A program made the position numbers and the translations under genes. Below, in pieces: positions 54,423 through 64,000 of a DNA stretch of 64,000 nucleotides (position 1 is its first letter; each line of letters starts with the position of its first letter). This stretch comes from Sabellastarte sp. h YS-2021 (lineage: Eukaryota > Annelida > Polychaeta > Sabellida > Sabellidae). The DNA lies in NCBI GenBank assembly GCA_964017235.1, contig OZ024928.1, positions 155,768,881-155,832,880 on the forward strand, read 5' to 3'. The notes beneath the pieces were generated by a model. It saw only the letters and a list, made by a program, of their open reading frames with translations, did not search any database and had not been told where the DNA came from.

Positions 54423-55427
54423 ATTGAAACCAATAAATTTTCATTATACTCAGATTCATTTATCTAGATCCTACTCTTTTTGTAAATTGTATCATTCCTG
54501 GAAATTGGCTCAAAATTTAAATCTTTTACAGTTGGCTTTTGAATATATTTCCCAGTAAATTTAAGTTACTGTATGGTAAGTTTGATCTCAGGGGTGAACA
54601 AAATTATAAAGTAATGATAAAAAATATAACTTTTTTTCAAAATTAGCGCCTTTATTGGTTATTCCTCTTGTCCTTCTAGAAAGATTGTTTAACTCATAGA
54701 CTTGGAAAATTGATAGAATCTTAGATCAGATTAAATGCTTTTGTCATTGTATAAATAAATAATTTTACTGTTGTTGGGTTAAATCCGTTGTTGTTTTGGA
54801 CATGGCAAATTCCCACCCACTTCCCTGATGGCAAATATAAGCAAAATAACTTGAATAAATATGACCGGGTAACATGTGGATTTACTCAATAAACATACAC
54901 TTATAACAGATAATGTCTATTTAAATCCATCCTTAAGTTGGCAGTTTTATCTAATCAGTAAAACTGATAATAACCCGCAATATTTCATAACTACTTAACC
55001 ATGCAAGTACATAAATTGGAGAGCATGAAGATTACAGCTTATAGATTTGAAATAAAGTTGTAATTTATTTACTATATCAGTCAAACACTAATGCCATATC
55101 AAATCATGTTGCAGATTATGTGACATTTGCTTTTGGAGTGCTTCAATGAAGGCTTGAATCACTGGATTCACTTATCCAATGACACAAGTTTCTATAGTTT
55201 GGTAATGTAGTTGGAACTGCCATGACATATTAAATTGTCTAACAATACGAATGATGACGATATAATGCAAGCTGATATAAAATTAATTTAATATTGAAGA
55301 ATTCTAGAAGCTTTATTAGGTCAAGAGGTATTTTCAGCATACACCTTAGAACTCCAGTTAAACTGACTAGAACTTCCTTATTCCTGATCTGATTTTGACA
55401 AACAAAATTTGTTCTCATTATGGTTAT
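54423..55427. other. AT-rich sequence, nothing recognised
   Basis: No supported feature. Confidence 0.45.
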
Positions 55428-57200
55428 TGTATCCATCGGAGGCATCTGGTGGATACTTTGTTTTAGCGTTCGCTACGCCGCCACCGCCGCCACACGCAGA
55501 GAGATTTTCTGCGTTAACGCTCTAAGAGGAAAACTACATCAGCTAGGTTCACCAAATTTGCAGGATATCTTCATTGGGGGGAAGCTTCTCTGGGAAGGAA
55601 ATTAGCCTCATTCTGAAAAACAAGATCGCCGCTGCAGGCATTTCTTCGAAAGTTATCTACATTTTTCTACTGGCTGTTTCTCATAGGTAGAAGGTTGAAT
55701 GTCTTCATAGGTGATATGTATAACAGATATATATGTCCTCTACAACCTTGCACACATTTGACCTTGAAGCTCTTAATTCAAGGTCATCCACGGAGTGCCA
55801 AAGTAACTGACTTAGTGGACTTTAAAAGTGGTTATATCTCCCTTATTATTGGTCCTAGAGGTTTGCAATGTGAAACCAACCTATAGGAAATCATGTGCTG
55901 CGAATCTGTTGATCTGGTCAGATTTGACCTTGGAGCCCTCCTTCAAGGTCAAACGGGGATAGCCAAACTTAAACGTGCTTATAACTGGCTTATTATTGGT
56001 CCTAGAGGTTTGGGATGGTAAACCAACCTATAGGAAATCATGGGCTGGGAATCTTCTGGTGTGGTTGGATTTGACCTTGGGCCCCTTCTTCAAGGTCAAA
56101 CGATGATAGCCAAACTTAAAAGTGCTTATAACTCGCTTATTATTGGTCCTAGAGGTTTGGGATGGTAAAGCAACTTACAGGAAATCATGGGCTGGGAATC
56201 TTTTGATGTGGTCAGATTTGACCTTGGACCCCTCCTTCAAGGTCATATGAGGATAGCCAAACTTAAAAGTGCTTATGACTTGCTTATTATTGGTCCAAGA
56301 GATTTGGGATGGTAAACCAACCTATAGGAAATCATGGGCTGGGAATCTTCTGGTATGGTCGAATTTGACCTTGAACCCTTCCTTCAAGGTCAAATGAGGA
56401 TAGACAAACTTAAAAGTGCTTATAACTTGCTTAATAATGGTCCAAAAGGCTTGGGAAGGTAACCAACTTATAGGAAATCATGGGCTGGGAATCTTCTGGT
56501 GTGGTCGGATTTGACCTTGGGCCCCTCCTTCAAGGTCAAATGAGGATAGCCAAACTTAAAAGTCCTTATAACTTGCTTAATATTGGTCCAAAAGGCTTGG
56601 GAAGGTAACCAACCTATAGGAAATCATGGGCTGGGAATCTACTGGTGTGGTTGGATTTGACCTTGGGCCCCTCCTTCAAGGTCAAATGAGGATTGCCAAA
56701 CTTAAAAGTGCTTATAACTCGCTTATTATTGGTCCTAGAGGTTTGCAATGTGAAACCACCTTATAGGAAATCATGGCCGGGCTGGGAATCTTCTGATGTG
56801 GTCAGATTTGACCTTGAGCCCCTCCTTCAAGGTCAAACGATGACAGCCAAACTCAAAAGGGTTTATAACTCGTTTATTATTGATCCTAGAGGTTTGCAAT
56901 GTGAAACCACCTTATAGGAAATCATGGCCGGGCTGGGAATCTTCTGATGTGGTCAGATTTGACCTTGAGCCCCTCCTTCAAGGTCAAACGATGACAGCCA
57001 AACTCAAAAGGGTTTATAACTCGTTTATTATTGATCCTAGAGGTTTGCAATGTGAAACCAACTTGCAGGGTATTGTGGGCTGGGAATCTTCTGATGTCAG
57101 ATTTGACCTTTGGCCCCTCCTTCAAGGTGAAACGATGGTTCACTGGCTTTGGTGAGCTGTAATTCCAGTGGATACAGATTTCCATCGGTTCTCTGATGCA
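55428..57200 (+). mobile_element. Family B tandem-repeat element, copy 2
   Basis: The head has TATCCA...TGGATA and CGCAGAgagattTTCTGCG hairpins. The landmark 'ttggtcc' recurs at 55849, 55996, 56143, 56290, about 56437, 56583, 56729, 56880 and 57031: steps of 147, then 146, with the last two 151 because of 'ggccggg' insertions. The tail 'ccagtggatacaga' mirrors the head. Each unit carries TTTGACCTTG...CAAGGTCAAA or a variant. Confidence 0.85.
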
Positions 57201-57867
57201 TAGGTCTAGTTTTAAACATGATCCATATCTGAGTGTATTAAGTTTTGTTTTATCAGACCAATTCAGTATTTTAAGTCGTAAGGCTGTACATGGTAAAGCA
57301 TACTTTCTTAAAATTTAAGTTACAGCTGAATGATCTTTTAGCATCTTTCATAGAACTACATGAACTTAGTGTGGACTTCCTAAAATACTAATGCTCAATC
57401 AGGGCAGGCTGATCTTTTCCTTGGCCTGATTTATAGTTTTAATGTGTTTAGTTTTGAAAGACATAATTTCTAACTGCATACCTAGTTTTGAAGATTCTTT
57501 CATCTCTTTCCTCAATATAATGGTATGAATATTTTAATATCATGCTTTTATTACGCTACAATAGCTTACCATGTGGGACTTAATGCTGTTCTCGGGTTGC
57601 CACACCCGGGGCCAACGTCTTAGAAAAAAAGACAGTTCTTGTTAGCCACCGGATATACTGGTAGTTGTCGTCACGTGATAACTTCTGACCAATCGTCCTA
57701 CTTTCTCGTTGGCCACGATTGACTGGTAGCAGTTTGTAAATATACAGACATTTTCATTTATTTCTCAGACTTTACTTATTGTTGGAGGCTAATATTTGCA
57801 TATTTCTTGTAATATATATTATAGATCATTCTGTAAAAGTTTCATTTTCACAGGATAAGTATTTTTA
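57201..57867. other. Sequence upstream of the DIRS gag gene
   Basis: The part from about 57590 (ttctcgggttgccacacccgg, a small palindrome) is likely the 5' terminal repeat/leader of the DIRS-like element. The exact border is not visible. Confidence 0.4.
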
Positions 57868-57936
57868 TTGCAGTCGCGTGTTTTGAGTTTTCCTCGGTTC
57901 AGGCTAATACATTCTACGTCTTTTATTGCGTACAAA

Positions 57937-58419
57937 ATGTCTACACATCAAGCAAATAAAGACAAACCGAGAGCGCAGAAATGCCGCCATTTCTGCTTTA
58001 GTTTTGATACACATAATTTCTGCCCTACCTGTAGGGAAGCTGGCAAGGGAGATGACCCCTGTGTCACCTTTGAAACCCCTTGCGAAATCTGCACGTCTTT
58101 CTCAGATGAGCAGCTTCAGAAAATCCAAAACCGGAAACGGTATTTGAAAAAGCAGAAAGCGACAACTAGTTCCAAAGATGAACTAGATCTTTTGGGTGAA
58201 GGCGACGGGGATTCCTTCACTGGGTCCAATGCAGACCTCGAGTGTGCTGCTGATAGCCTTTTTACCTCACCCCCCCCCGTCCACAACCTCTTGCCTTCAG
58301 TTCCCTGTCTTTGAAAACGCCAGCAAAAACCATTCCACCCACCCCTGGTACAGCTTTGCAAAATAAAATCCAGAAAAATTTAGAGAAATCACTCGGTGAT
58401 TCCTTAAATATACACTTAC
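57937..58419 (+). pseudogene. DIRS-like retrotransposon gag, first part
   Basis: MSTHQANKDKPRAQK starts a frame with a Cys/His cluster (CRHFCFSF...HNFCPTC...PCEIC), then basic KRYLKKQK and acidic stretches. The frame is lost at a run of nine C (about 58268-58277) but continues one frame over from about 58278 (KTPAKTIPPTPGTALQNK) to the insertion point at 58419. The C-run shift may be a real mutation or an error. Gag of DIRS elements is poorly conserved; the assignment comes from the downstream RT and recombinase. Confidence 0.75.
58412..58419 (+). repeat. Left 8-bp target duplication
   Basis: acacttac, identical to 60014-60021. Confidence 0.9.
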
Positions 58420-60013
58420 TAGTGTTAGGAATCGGTCTAAAAAATCAGAATCGATTAATCGGTAACTCTGAGCAATCGATTATTGATTATAATCGTTTTT
58501 CTGCTTGCTTTGTAAGAAAGACAGAATATTCTTTTTTACCAAATATAATAACAGTAGTCTTCCGATAGGTCAGTGGTGAAAAAAATCTAGGTTATTTGTT
58601 TACATTTTGGGGTAGGGAAGGGGGTATGTTAGGAAACCAGTAGGTTGAAGAGTCAACAAGTATGTGTATCAGCAATAATATAATAATCTATTAAGATGGC
58701 CTTAACAGTTACAAAATAATATTTATTTTCATTCTCCCTTTTCATCAGCTAAATCATTTACAGTGTTTGAATGTAACATCAGCAGATTAGCAACCAATCA
58801 TGCTTAAAATAAACCATATTTCAACCCTAGACTTTCTTCAAGTCCTTTTTTCTAAGGTATTATATGAGGACTGTATGACTTTATACTAGAATGTGGGGCT
58901 GACAAAAGTACTGTTTCAGCATAGAGAAGGATTTTTCCCTCCTTAAGTGGATGTATAATGTTTTCATCTATGTCAGATTTAGTGGGATGAGAAATACAAA
59001 GACTTGGTGCAAGTCTATTTCAACCCCTTTTGTTCAACATCACCATGTGGTACACCTGTGTTGTGAACTCAGGACACTTTGTATATATGCAACAAAGAAG
59101 AATAGAATATCTGCTTATCATTATCATATGTCAAGAACAGTGACTGCCAAGCAGCTTCTGAAAATTATCCTGAATAAAATGCTTCTTTGGGAACTAAACA
59201 ATACATAGACATGTGTTCATGGAAATTTCCTTCCATTTTTAACTCAGGACACTTTTCAAAGACATGCTACTTTCATTAATCAAATGGAAGAGTGACTTTT
59301 ATTGTTTCTGGTCAATATTGATGTTTTGTAATATATACTAGGTTATATGAAACAGTTTGGCACAAGTGAACATGTATTTCAGCATTGTCACTCAAGTTTA
59401 TGTGTATTGGATGGGGTCTGGAAAATCTGACTCTTATCCTGAAAACAATATTCCATGAATTTCGTTTTTTAAGCAGATCTTCATGACCTATTCATTTCAT
59501 ATAGTTATAATTTCTTAGATACTGTAAAATTCTAAGTATAGCAATGTAGTAAACATTTTAGTTTTCTTGTTCAACAAAATTTGTCAAAAATATTCATGGC
59601 AGACTGCTGAAGTATTACAGTAGTGTGATCTCTCTCCACTTGATTTATGGCCAAGGTTATTATTCCCCATTTATAGGGAGTATACATGTTGTGTGTGAAG
59701 CAGTGAAAGTTAAATTTAATTTAGGTTGAACTTAGTTTATTGTATTAAAAGATCTTCTAAATACCTACAGAAATTTTGAGTTTTAGTTGTAATCAACAGG
59801 AAGTAGATACCAGTGACAGATGGCAGATGGCAGATAATGTAAACAAATGTTACGAAAATAAAATGTTAAACATCTGTAGAAAAAGGGAAAATTAGGTGGT
59901 TTATAAGTCTTACTTTCGATTCACAATCGATTCTTAAAATGAGAATCGATTTTCTACATCGAAAGTTTTAAATAGACGATTAATCGATTTTCCGTCTAAT
60001 CGTAGGACCACTA
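58420..60013. mobile_element. 1594-bp hAT-like non-autonomous element inside DIRS gag
   Basis: The ends TAGTGTTAGGA and (reverse complement) TAGTGGTCCTA are flanked by an 8-bp direct repeat. The ends carry 'aatcgatta', 'aatcgat' clusters in inverted orientation (58434-58500 and 59915-60000), typical of some animal hAT families. The interior holds a repeat also present at 2960-3240. No transposase frame. Confidence 0.88.
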
Positions 60014-60021
60014 ACACTTAC

Positions 60022-61706
60022 AGCAGCAAATGGGTTCCTTCCAGGCATCCATGTTGGAAGCTTTTCAGTCACTCCGAGAGGAGTTGGCTGTAAAACAGAA
60101 AGTCGAGACACAGTCCTCGACTCTTGCTTCAAAACCTGGCTTGTCCAGTTCTTCTGCTGCCCCTCTGGATTTGCCCCCTCCGAGATCTGGTACTAACATT
60201 CCAAGCGAGGATATGGATGTGGACTACGGTCCAGCTCTTCCTCCTCGTCTAGTATCTACTCAACCTTCCTCGGATCAGTACGTTGCCCCCTCTGAAGGTC
60301 ATCCCGAAGAGGTTTCGTACTCTCACAAAAAGCAAAGCCACAAGCAGCCAGTTGACCCGAACTCTGCTTCGGACCAACTAAATGAGGATTCCGATGAACC
60401 TCGGATCCCTTCTTCTAGATCCAAAAAGCACTCTGACAAGAGCAAACATAAATCAAGATCTAGATATGTGTCATTTTCCTCAGAGGAGGATCACTCCCCT
60501 GTAGCCAGACACAGGTCTTCTAAGCCCTCTAGGGCTCAGCCCTCAGGAGTAGCTTCTGATCAAGACCTCCCACAACATGATCCAGACCCCCCTTATTATA
60601 GAGCAGTAGCTTTGTCTGACATGCCCTCACAATACTCTGAGGAAGTGGATACCTTCAGGCGTATTTTGTCTCTCCCTGACCCCAGGGAATCTATGCCCAG
60701 GTCTTCCACCTCAGTGTTGGGTCTGGATGATGAAAAAGGCCGTCAAGAGCTCAGACCTAGAGGTCCCTCCTCTATTCTTCCACTTAGCTCAGTTATCAAG
60801 GACGCCTTTGATAAATTCCAACATGACTTTAAGGCTGCCAACTTATCTGAGGGAAAATATGTCAAGCCTCCTCCCTCAACTTCCAAGTGGTACAAGGTGG
60901 GACAACCAACTTTTCAGGACAAAATTCAGGAGTTGAATACAGACTTTGCTAAGATCTGTATTACTCCTAGACCTTCTGGGCCCCCAGTAGCCAGAGTTCC
61001 CCTGCCAGTTCTCAAGGAGCTAGAACTTCAGGCTAGACAAAACATCTCTACCCTCAACTTCACCGCTGCATTTGCCAAAACCTCATCTTCTTGCAATGCT
61101 TCATTGGAAAAATGCCAACATAGCATTAAGTCTACCGTCAAGAAGATTAAATCTCAGATTCAGAAAGGTGCCAATCCTGAGAGAGCGGCAAAGCGCGGAT
61201 ATGAGGAAGTAGCTGACTACTTAGATTTTTGGAACAAGACAGTACTTGTTCAACACAGGGCCCTCACTTGTCTCAGCAAATCTCTAGCCCATATTTTGCA
61301 GAGGGAATTGTACTCTATGGCTAATACCGGCTTGCTCAGGCGCGAAGCCGAGATGACTCTATTGCATCCACAATTAGGAGAAACGAGACGTCAAGAACTC
61401 AGGAACTCGTCCTTTTGGGACCCTTCCTTGTTCGAGTCTCAATTAGTGAAGGAAGGTGAGGACTTCCTTCTCAAAAAAGGCACCTCAAAAGATTCTCAGG
61501 GTTTTGCACCCTACCAGAATAAGCCCTTTCGTGGTCCCCACAGGAAAAGAGGCTCCTACAGGAAACGCCCCTATGGGGGCAATACCTCTCAAAGCAGTAA
61601 CCAGTCCTTTCCTTCGGGAAGAGGAAAATCCAACTTCAGAGGCTCCAGGGGTCGTTTTCGACCCCACAATAGAGGAAGGGGGCGTGGAAACCCCCCTCCC
61701 CAATGA
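60022..61706 (+). CDS. DIRS-like retrotransposon gag, second part
   Basis: The frame continues the pre-insertion phase: element plus one target copy is 1602 bp, a multiple of three. It starts QQMGSFQASMLEAFQSLREE, followed by Ser/Pro-rich segments (RHRSSKPSRAQPSG), a helical region (FAKTSSSCNASLEKCQHSI; LSKSLAHILQRELYSMANTG) and a basic Gly/Arg-rich end (RGSRGRFRPHNRGRGRG) suited to nucleic-acid binding. It overlaps the RT frame by about 250 bp, which is common in DIRS elements. Confidence 0.78.
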
Positions 61707-62961
61707 CTCCTCCAAAGCCTCACTCAGTCCACCAGTAGGAGGTCGCCTCCGTTCTTTCAGGAGAGACTGGCTCACAAACAAATGTTCTCAAAACGTGTTA
61801 AACATTATCACCAATGGCTACGTTCTGCCATTCCGTTCAAAGCCAAACTTGATCAGATTTCCTCTGATTCTGTCAGAGTACAAGGCCCAACAAAAAGACC
61901 AAGCCTTGGCTACTTGTATCCAGTCTCTCCTGTCAAAGAACGCTATCGAAAGGGTAGACAATGTAAAATCTCTCGGGTTTTACAGTCGCCTGTTCCTAGT
62001 ACCCAAGCCTCTCCAAAGGTGGAGGCCAGTCATAGACTTAAGCAGGCTCAATACTTTTCTACACGTAGAAAAGTTCAAAATGGAAACTCCAGAGTCCATC
62101 AGGACCTCCCTGATTCCAGGGGAGTGGGTATCGTCGATAGATCTGTCGGACGCCTACCTGCATATCCCCATCCACCCAAGCTCAAGGAAATACCTAAGGT
62201 TTTGCTACAAGGCTCAGGTGTTCCAATTCACCTCCCTCCCGTTCGGACTAGCCACAGCCCCCCAGGTCTTTACAATGATCGTAAAGGAAGTGAAACTAAT
62301 GGCCCTCTCAAGAGGACTCAGAATTCACCAATACCTGGACGACTGGCTGATCAGGTCCCAGTCTCAGGAGGAAGCACAAGTGAACACTCAGGCAGTAGTA
62401 GAACTGACTCAGTCCTTGGGATGGATAATAAATCAGGAAAAATCAGAACTGAAACCTACACAGGTGTTTTCGTTCGTGGGCTACGAATACCACCTAGATT
62501 CAGCCCTTGTAAAACCCACTCAAGAGAGATGGCTCAAACTTCAGGATTTGATCCTACGACTCAAGTCAAAACGTGTTTTGACTGCAAGATGTTTGATGTC
62601 TCTAATTGGGTTGCTAGCCTCAACGGAGAAAATGGTCCCGGAGGGACGCCTTCACATGAGGCCCTTTCAGTTTCATCTCAAGGAGCACTGGAGATATCCT
62701 CAGTCGCTGGACAACCTCCTTCCCTGGACAGAAGCCATTGCAGCCCACCTAGATTGGTGGCAAAATCCCTCCAAGGTGATGAAAGGTGCAGACCTTCATC
62801 CCAAAGACCACAGTATCCAACTCTTTACCGACGCCTCAAACGAAGGTTGGGGCGCTCACTTAGACCAAAATTTTACCAAGGGTCTGTGGTCAGATCGGGA
62901 AAAAAGGCTTCACATAAATGTCCTAGAATTGAAGGCGGTGGAACCTTTCTGTTGTCCTTAA
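61456..62961 (+). CDS. DIRS-like reverse transcriptase-RNase H, RNase H truncated
   Basis: RT: WRPVIDLSRLN, SSIDLSDAYLHIPIH (catalytic Asp), QFTSLPFGLATAPQVF and catalytic YLDDWLI, then FVGYEYHLDSALV and a connection domain. RNase H starts with LFTDASNEGWGAHLD and HINVLELKAV, then stops about 44 residues in, so most of the domain is missing. The start within the gag overlap is uncertain (no clear Met; the product may arise by frameshift or re-initiation). The FTDAS..GWG and YLDD motifs are typical of DIRS and Ngaro-type RT. Confidence 0.88.
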   Translation: MRTSFSKKAPQKILRVLHPTRISPFVVPTGKEAPTGNAPMGAIPLKAVTSPFLREEENPTSEAPGVVFDPTIEEGGVETPLPNDSSKASLSPPVGGRLRSFRRDWLTNKCSQNVLNIITNGYVLPFRSKPNLIRFPLILSEYKAQQKDQALATCIQSLLSKNAIERVDNVKSLGFYSRLFLVPKPLQRWRPVIDLSRLNTFLHVEKFKMETPESIRTSLIPGEWVSSIDLSDAYLHIPIHPSSRKYLRFCYKAQVFQFTSLPFGLATAPQVFTMIVKEVKLMALSRGLRIHQYLDDWLIRSQSQEEAQVNTQAVVELTQSLGWIINQEKSELKPTQVFSFVGYEYHLDSALVKPTQERWLKLQDLILRLKSKRVLTARCLMSLIGLLASTEKMVPEGRLHMRPFQFHLKEHWRYPQSLDNLLPWTEAIAAHLDWWQNPSKVMKGADLHPKDHSIQLFTDASNEGWGAHLDQNFTKGLWSDREKRLHINVLELKAVEPFCCP

Positions 62962-63772
62962 CGAGCTCACCAAAGCACCTTTTGAGCCCATGAAAGACTC
63001 AGACCTCAAACATCTCACTTTAAAAACTGCTTTCTTGCTAGCCTTGGCCTCCGGCAAGCGCCGCAGCGAAATCCATGCCTGGGTCGCTAACAAAGTATCT
63101 AATTTAGGCCAATGGGAAAAGGTTGCCTTGTTCCCTTCTTCTGATTTCATAGCCAAAAACCAACTAGCAAGAGAAGGTTCTCAAAGTGTGTCTCCGGTGA
63201 CTATCCCTGCTCTGACTACCATTGTAGATAGACAATTTAAAGAAGACAGGACCCTGTGTCCCGTGCGGGCCCTGAGGTTTTATTTGGACCGAACTAAAGA
63301 CCTGAGAGGGTCTCGTTCCCTCCTTTTTATCTCCTTCAAGAAAGGACATACCTCAGACATCAGACCCGCTACACTCTCTTCATGGTTGAAACAAACCATT
63401 TTACTTTGTTACAAACAAGCAGATCAACAAGCCTTGGACTTGGTCCAAGTCAAAGCGCATGACATCCGGGCCTTCGCGGCCTCTAAGGCCTTTTACGGTG
63501 GGGTATCGGTGGACCAAATCATGCAAGCCTGTCACTGGAAAGCTCACAACACATTTACAAATTTTTACCTAAAAGACCTTACTTGGTCGGACACCGACAA
63601 CAATTTGTACCTGGGACCCGTAGTGGCCGCACAACAAGTCCTAGATCCTTCCCCTCAGACCAGTTGTCCTCGGAAAGAAAAAAGGGGGGGGGGGCACATC
63701 CGCTACAACCAAGTCTTCAGGAGTCTTTCCCAGGATCTAGGTATTCCTTTACCTTCAAGATGTTACGGGTAA
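62954..63772 (+). CDS. DIRS-like tyrosine recombinase, N-terminally deleted
   Basis: Catalytic region of a lambda-integrase-type tyrosine recombinase used by DIRS elements in place of an integrase. Seen: LTLKTAFLLALASGKRRSEI (first Arg), VKAHDIRAFAASKAF (His-x-x-Arg), ACHWKAHNTFTNFYLKDL (His/Trp and nucleophile Tyr). The frame opens at 62954 (VLNELTKAPFEP) just where RNase H breaks off, so a deletion has joined the two. The N-terminal DNA-binding half is absent. All catalytic residues remain. Confidence 0.88.
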   Translation, partial: VLNELTKAPFEPMKDSDLKHLTLKTAFLLALASGKRRSEIHAWVANKVSNLGQWEKVALFPSSDFIAKNQLAREGSQSVSPVTIPALTTIVDRQFKEDRTLCPVRALRFYLDRTKDLRGSRSLLFISFKKGHTSDIRPATLSSWLKQTILLCYKQADQQALDLVQVKAHDIRAFAASKAFYGGVSVDQIMQACHWKAHNTFTNFYLKDLTWSDTDNNLYLGPVVAAQQVLDPSPQTSCPRKEKRGGGHIRYNQVFRSLSQDLGIPLPSRCYG

Positions 63773-64000
63773 GGTCATTTTATCCTTTAATTATCAAGTA
63801 ATTTCTATTAAGGACTTATTTAGTTGTCATTAATCTCATATTCAGGTTGTAAAAATTTTATGAGATACCCAACCACTGGGTTGGTCAGTCATACGTGAAG
63901 GGCCCTTTTTGGACCCTTAGACCTCGGAGTGAGCTCTGCTGCACTTCCGTCCTACAATAAAACATCTAGACAGTTTTAGCACTGTCTCTCATTTACTTAG
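63773..64000 (+). other. 3' region of the DIRS-like element, cut by the window edge
   Basis: Contains the short palindrome acccaaccactgggttggt and 'gaagggcccttttt'. It should include part of the split or inverted terminal repeats of DIRS elements, which cannot be confirmed without the sequence beyond 64000. Confidence 0.5.

Overview
The window is eukaryotic nuclear DNA from an animal, most likely a marine bivalve mollusc. That is an inference. It is AT-rich, the exons are short with GT/AG borders and very long introns, there are many tRNA-derived SINEs ending in a shared 'cgacgtaaaacccc' tail, and there are long arrays of about 147-bp units inside elements that resemble the bivalve 'pearl'/non-autonomous Helitron type. 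Nothing suggests bacterial operons, rRNA or CRISPR. Most of the 64 kb is mobile DNA.

Host genes. A set of short, phase-compatible exons on the + strand (7829-7905, 24688-24875, 28967-29024, 31140-31214, 45288-45347, 52414-52449) can be read as one small gene of about 155 codons spread over 44 kb. It begins with an N-myristoylation-like MGGKTSKG start, and I do not recognise its product. Within its large fourth intron is a NADAR (YbiA-like) coding block (35173-35751) with no start codon of its own. It is broken near its end by a 7-nt insertion.

Region by region. 1-7.8 kb: SINEs, small inverted-repeat elements, a foldback element and a 29-G tract. 8.1-8.8 kb: a 147-bp-type tandem element. 8.9-15.5 kb: a complete young LTR retrotransposon on the minus strand. 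It has near-identical LTRs, a 5-bp target duplication, a tRNA-Pro primer site and one long gag-pol ORF whose integrase lies before the reverse transcriptase (Gmr1-like order). 15.5-18 kb: a local duplicated repeat with a recurring hairpin. 18.4-22.1 kb: a decayed Tx1/L1-like LINE. 22-36 kb: more tandem elements, LINE ends and the host exons. 37.1-44.7 kb: a LINE with a 2A-like motif, split by a second LINE with a 10-11 bp target duplication and followed by a 131-bp satellite. 45-57 kb: hAT-like elements, SINEs and further tandem arrays. 57.9-64 kb: a DIRS-like tyrosine-recombinase retrotransposon whose gag gene is split by a 1.6-kb hAT-like element with an 8-bp target duplication. Its RNase H-recombinase junction is deleted, and it reaches the window edge.

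The strongest points for follow-up are the putative myristoylated split gene, the NADAR block inside it, the Gmr1-like element, the 2A-bearing LINE, and the two 147-bp arrays that carry nuclear-receptor-type TGACCT/AGGTCA sites in every unit. All functional statements rest on reading motifs by eye; no database search was run.
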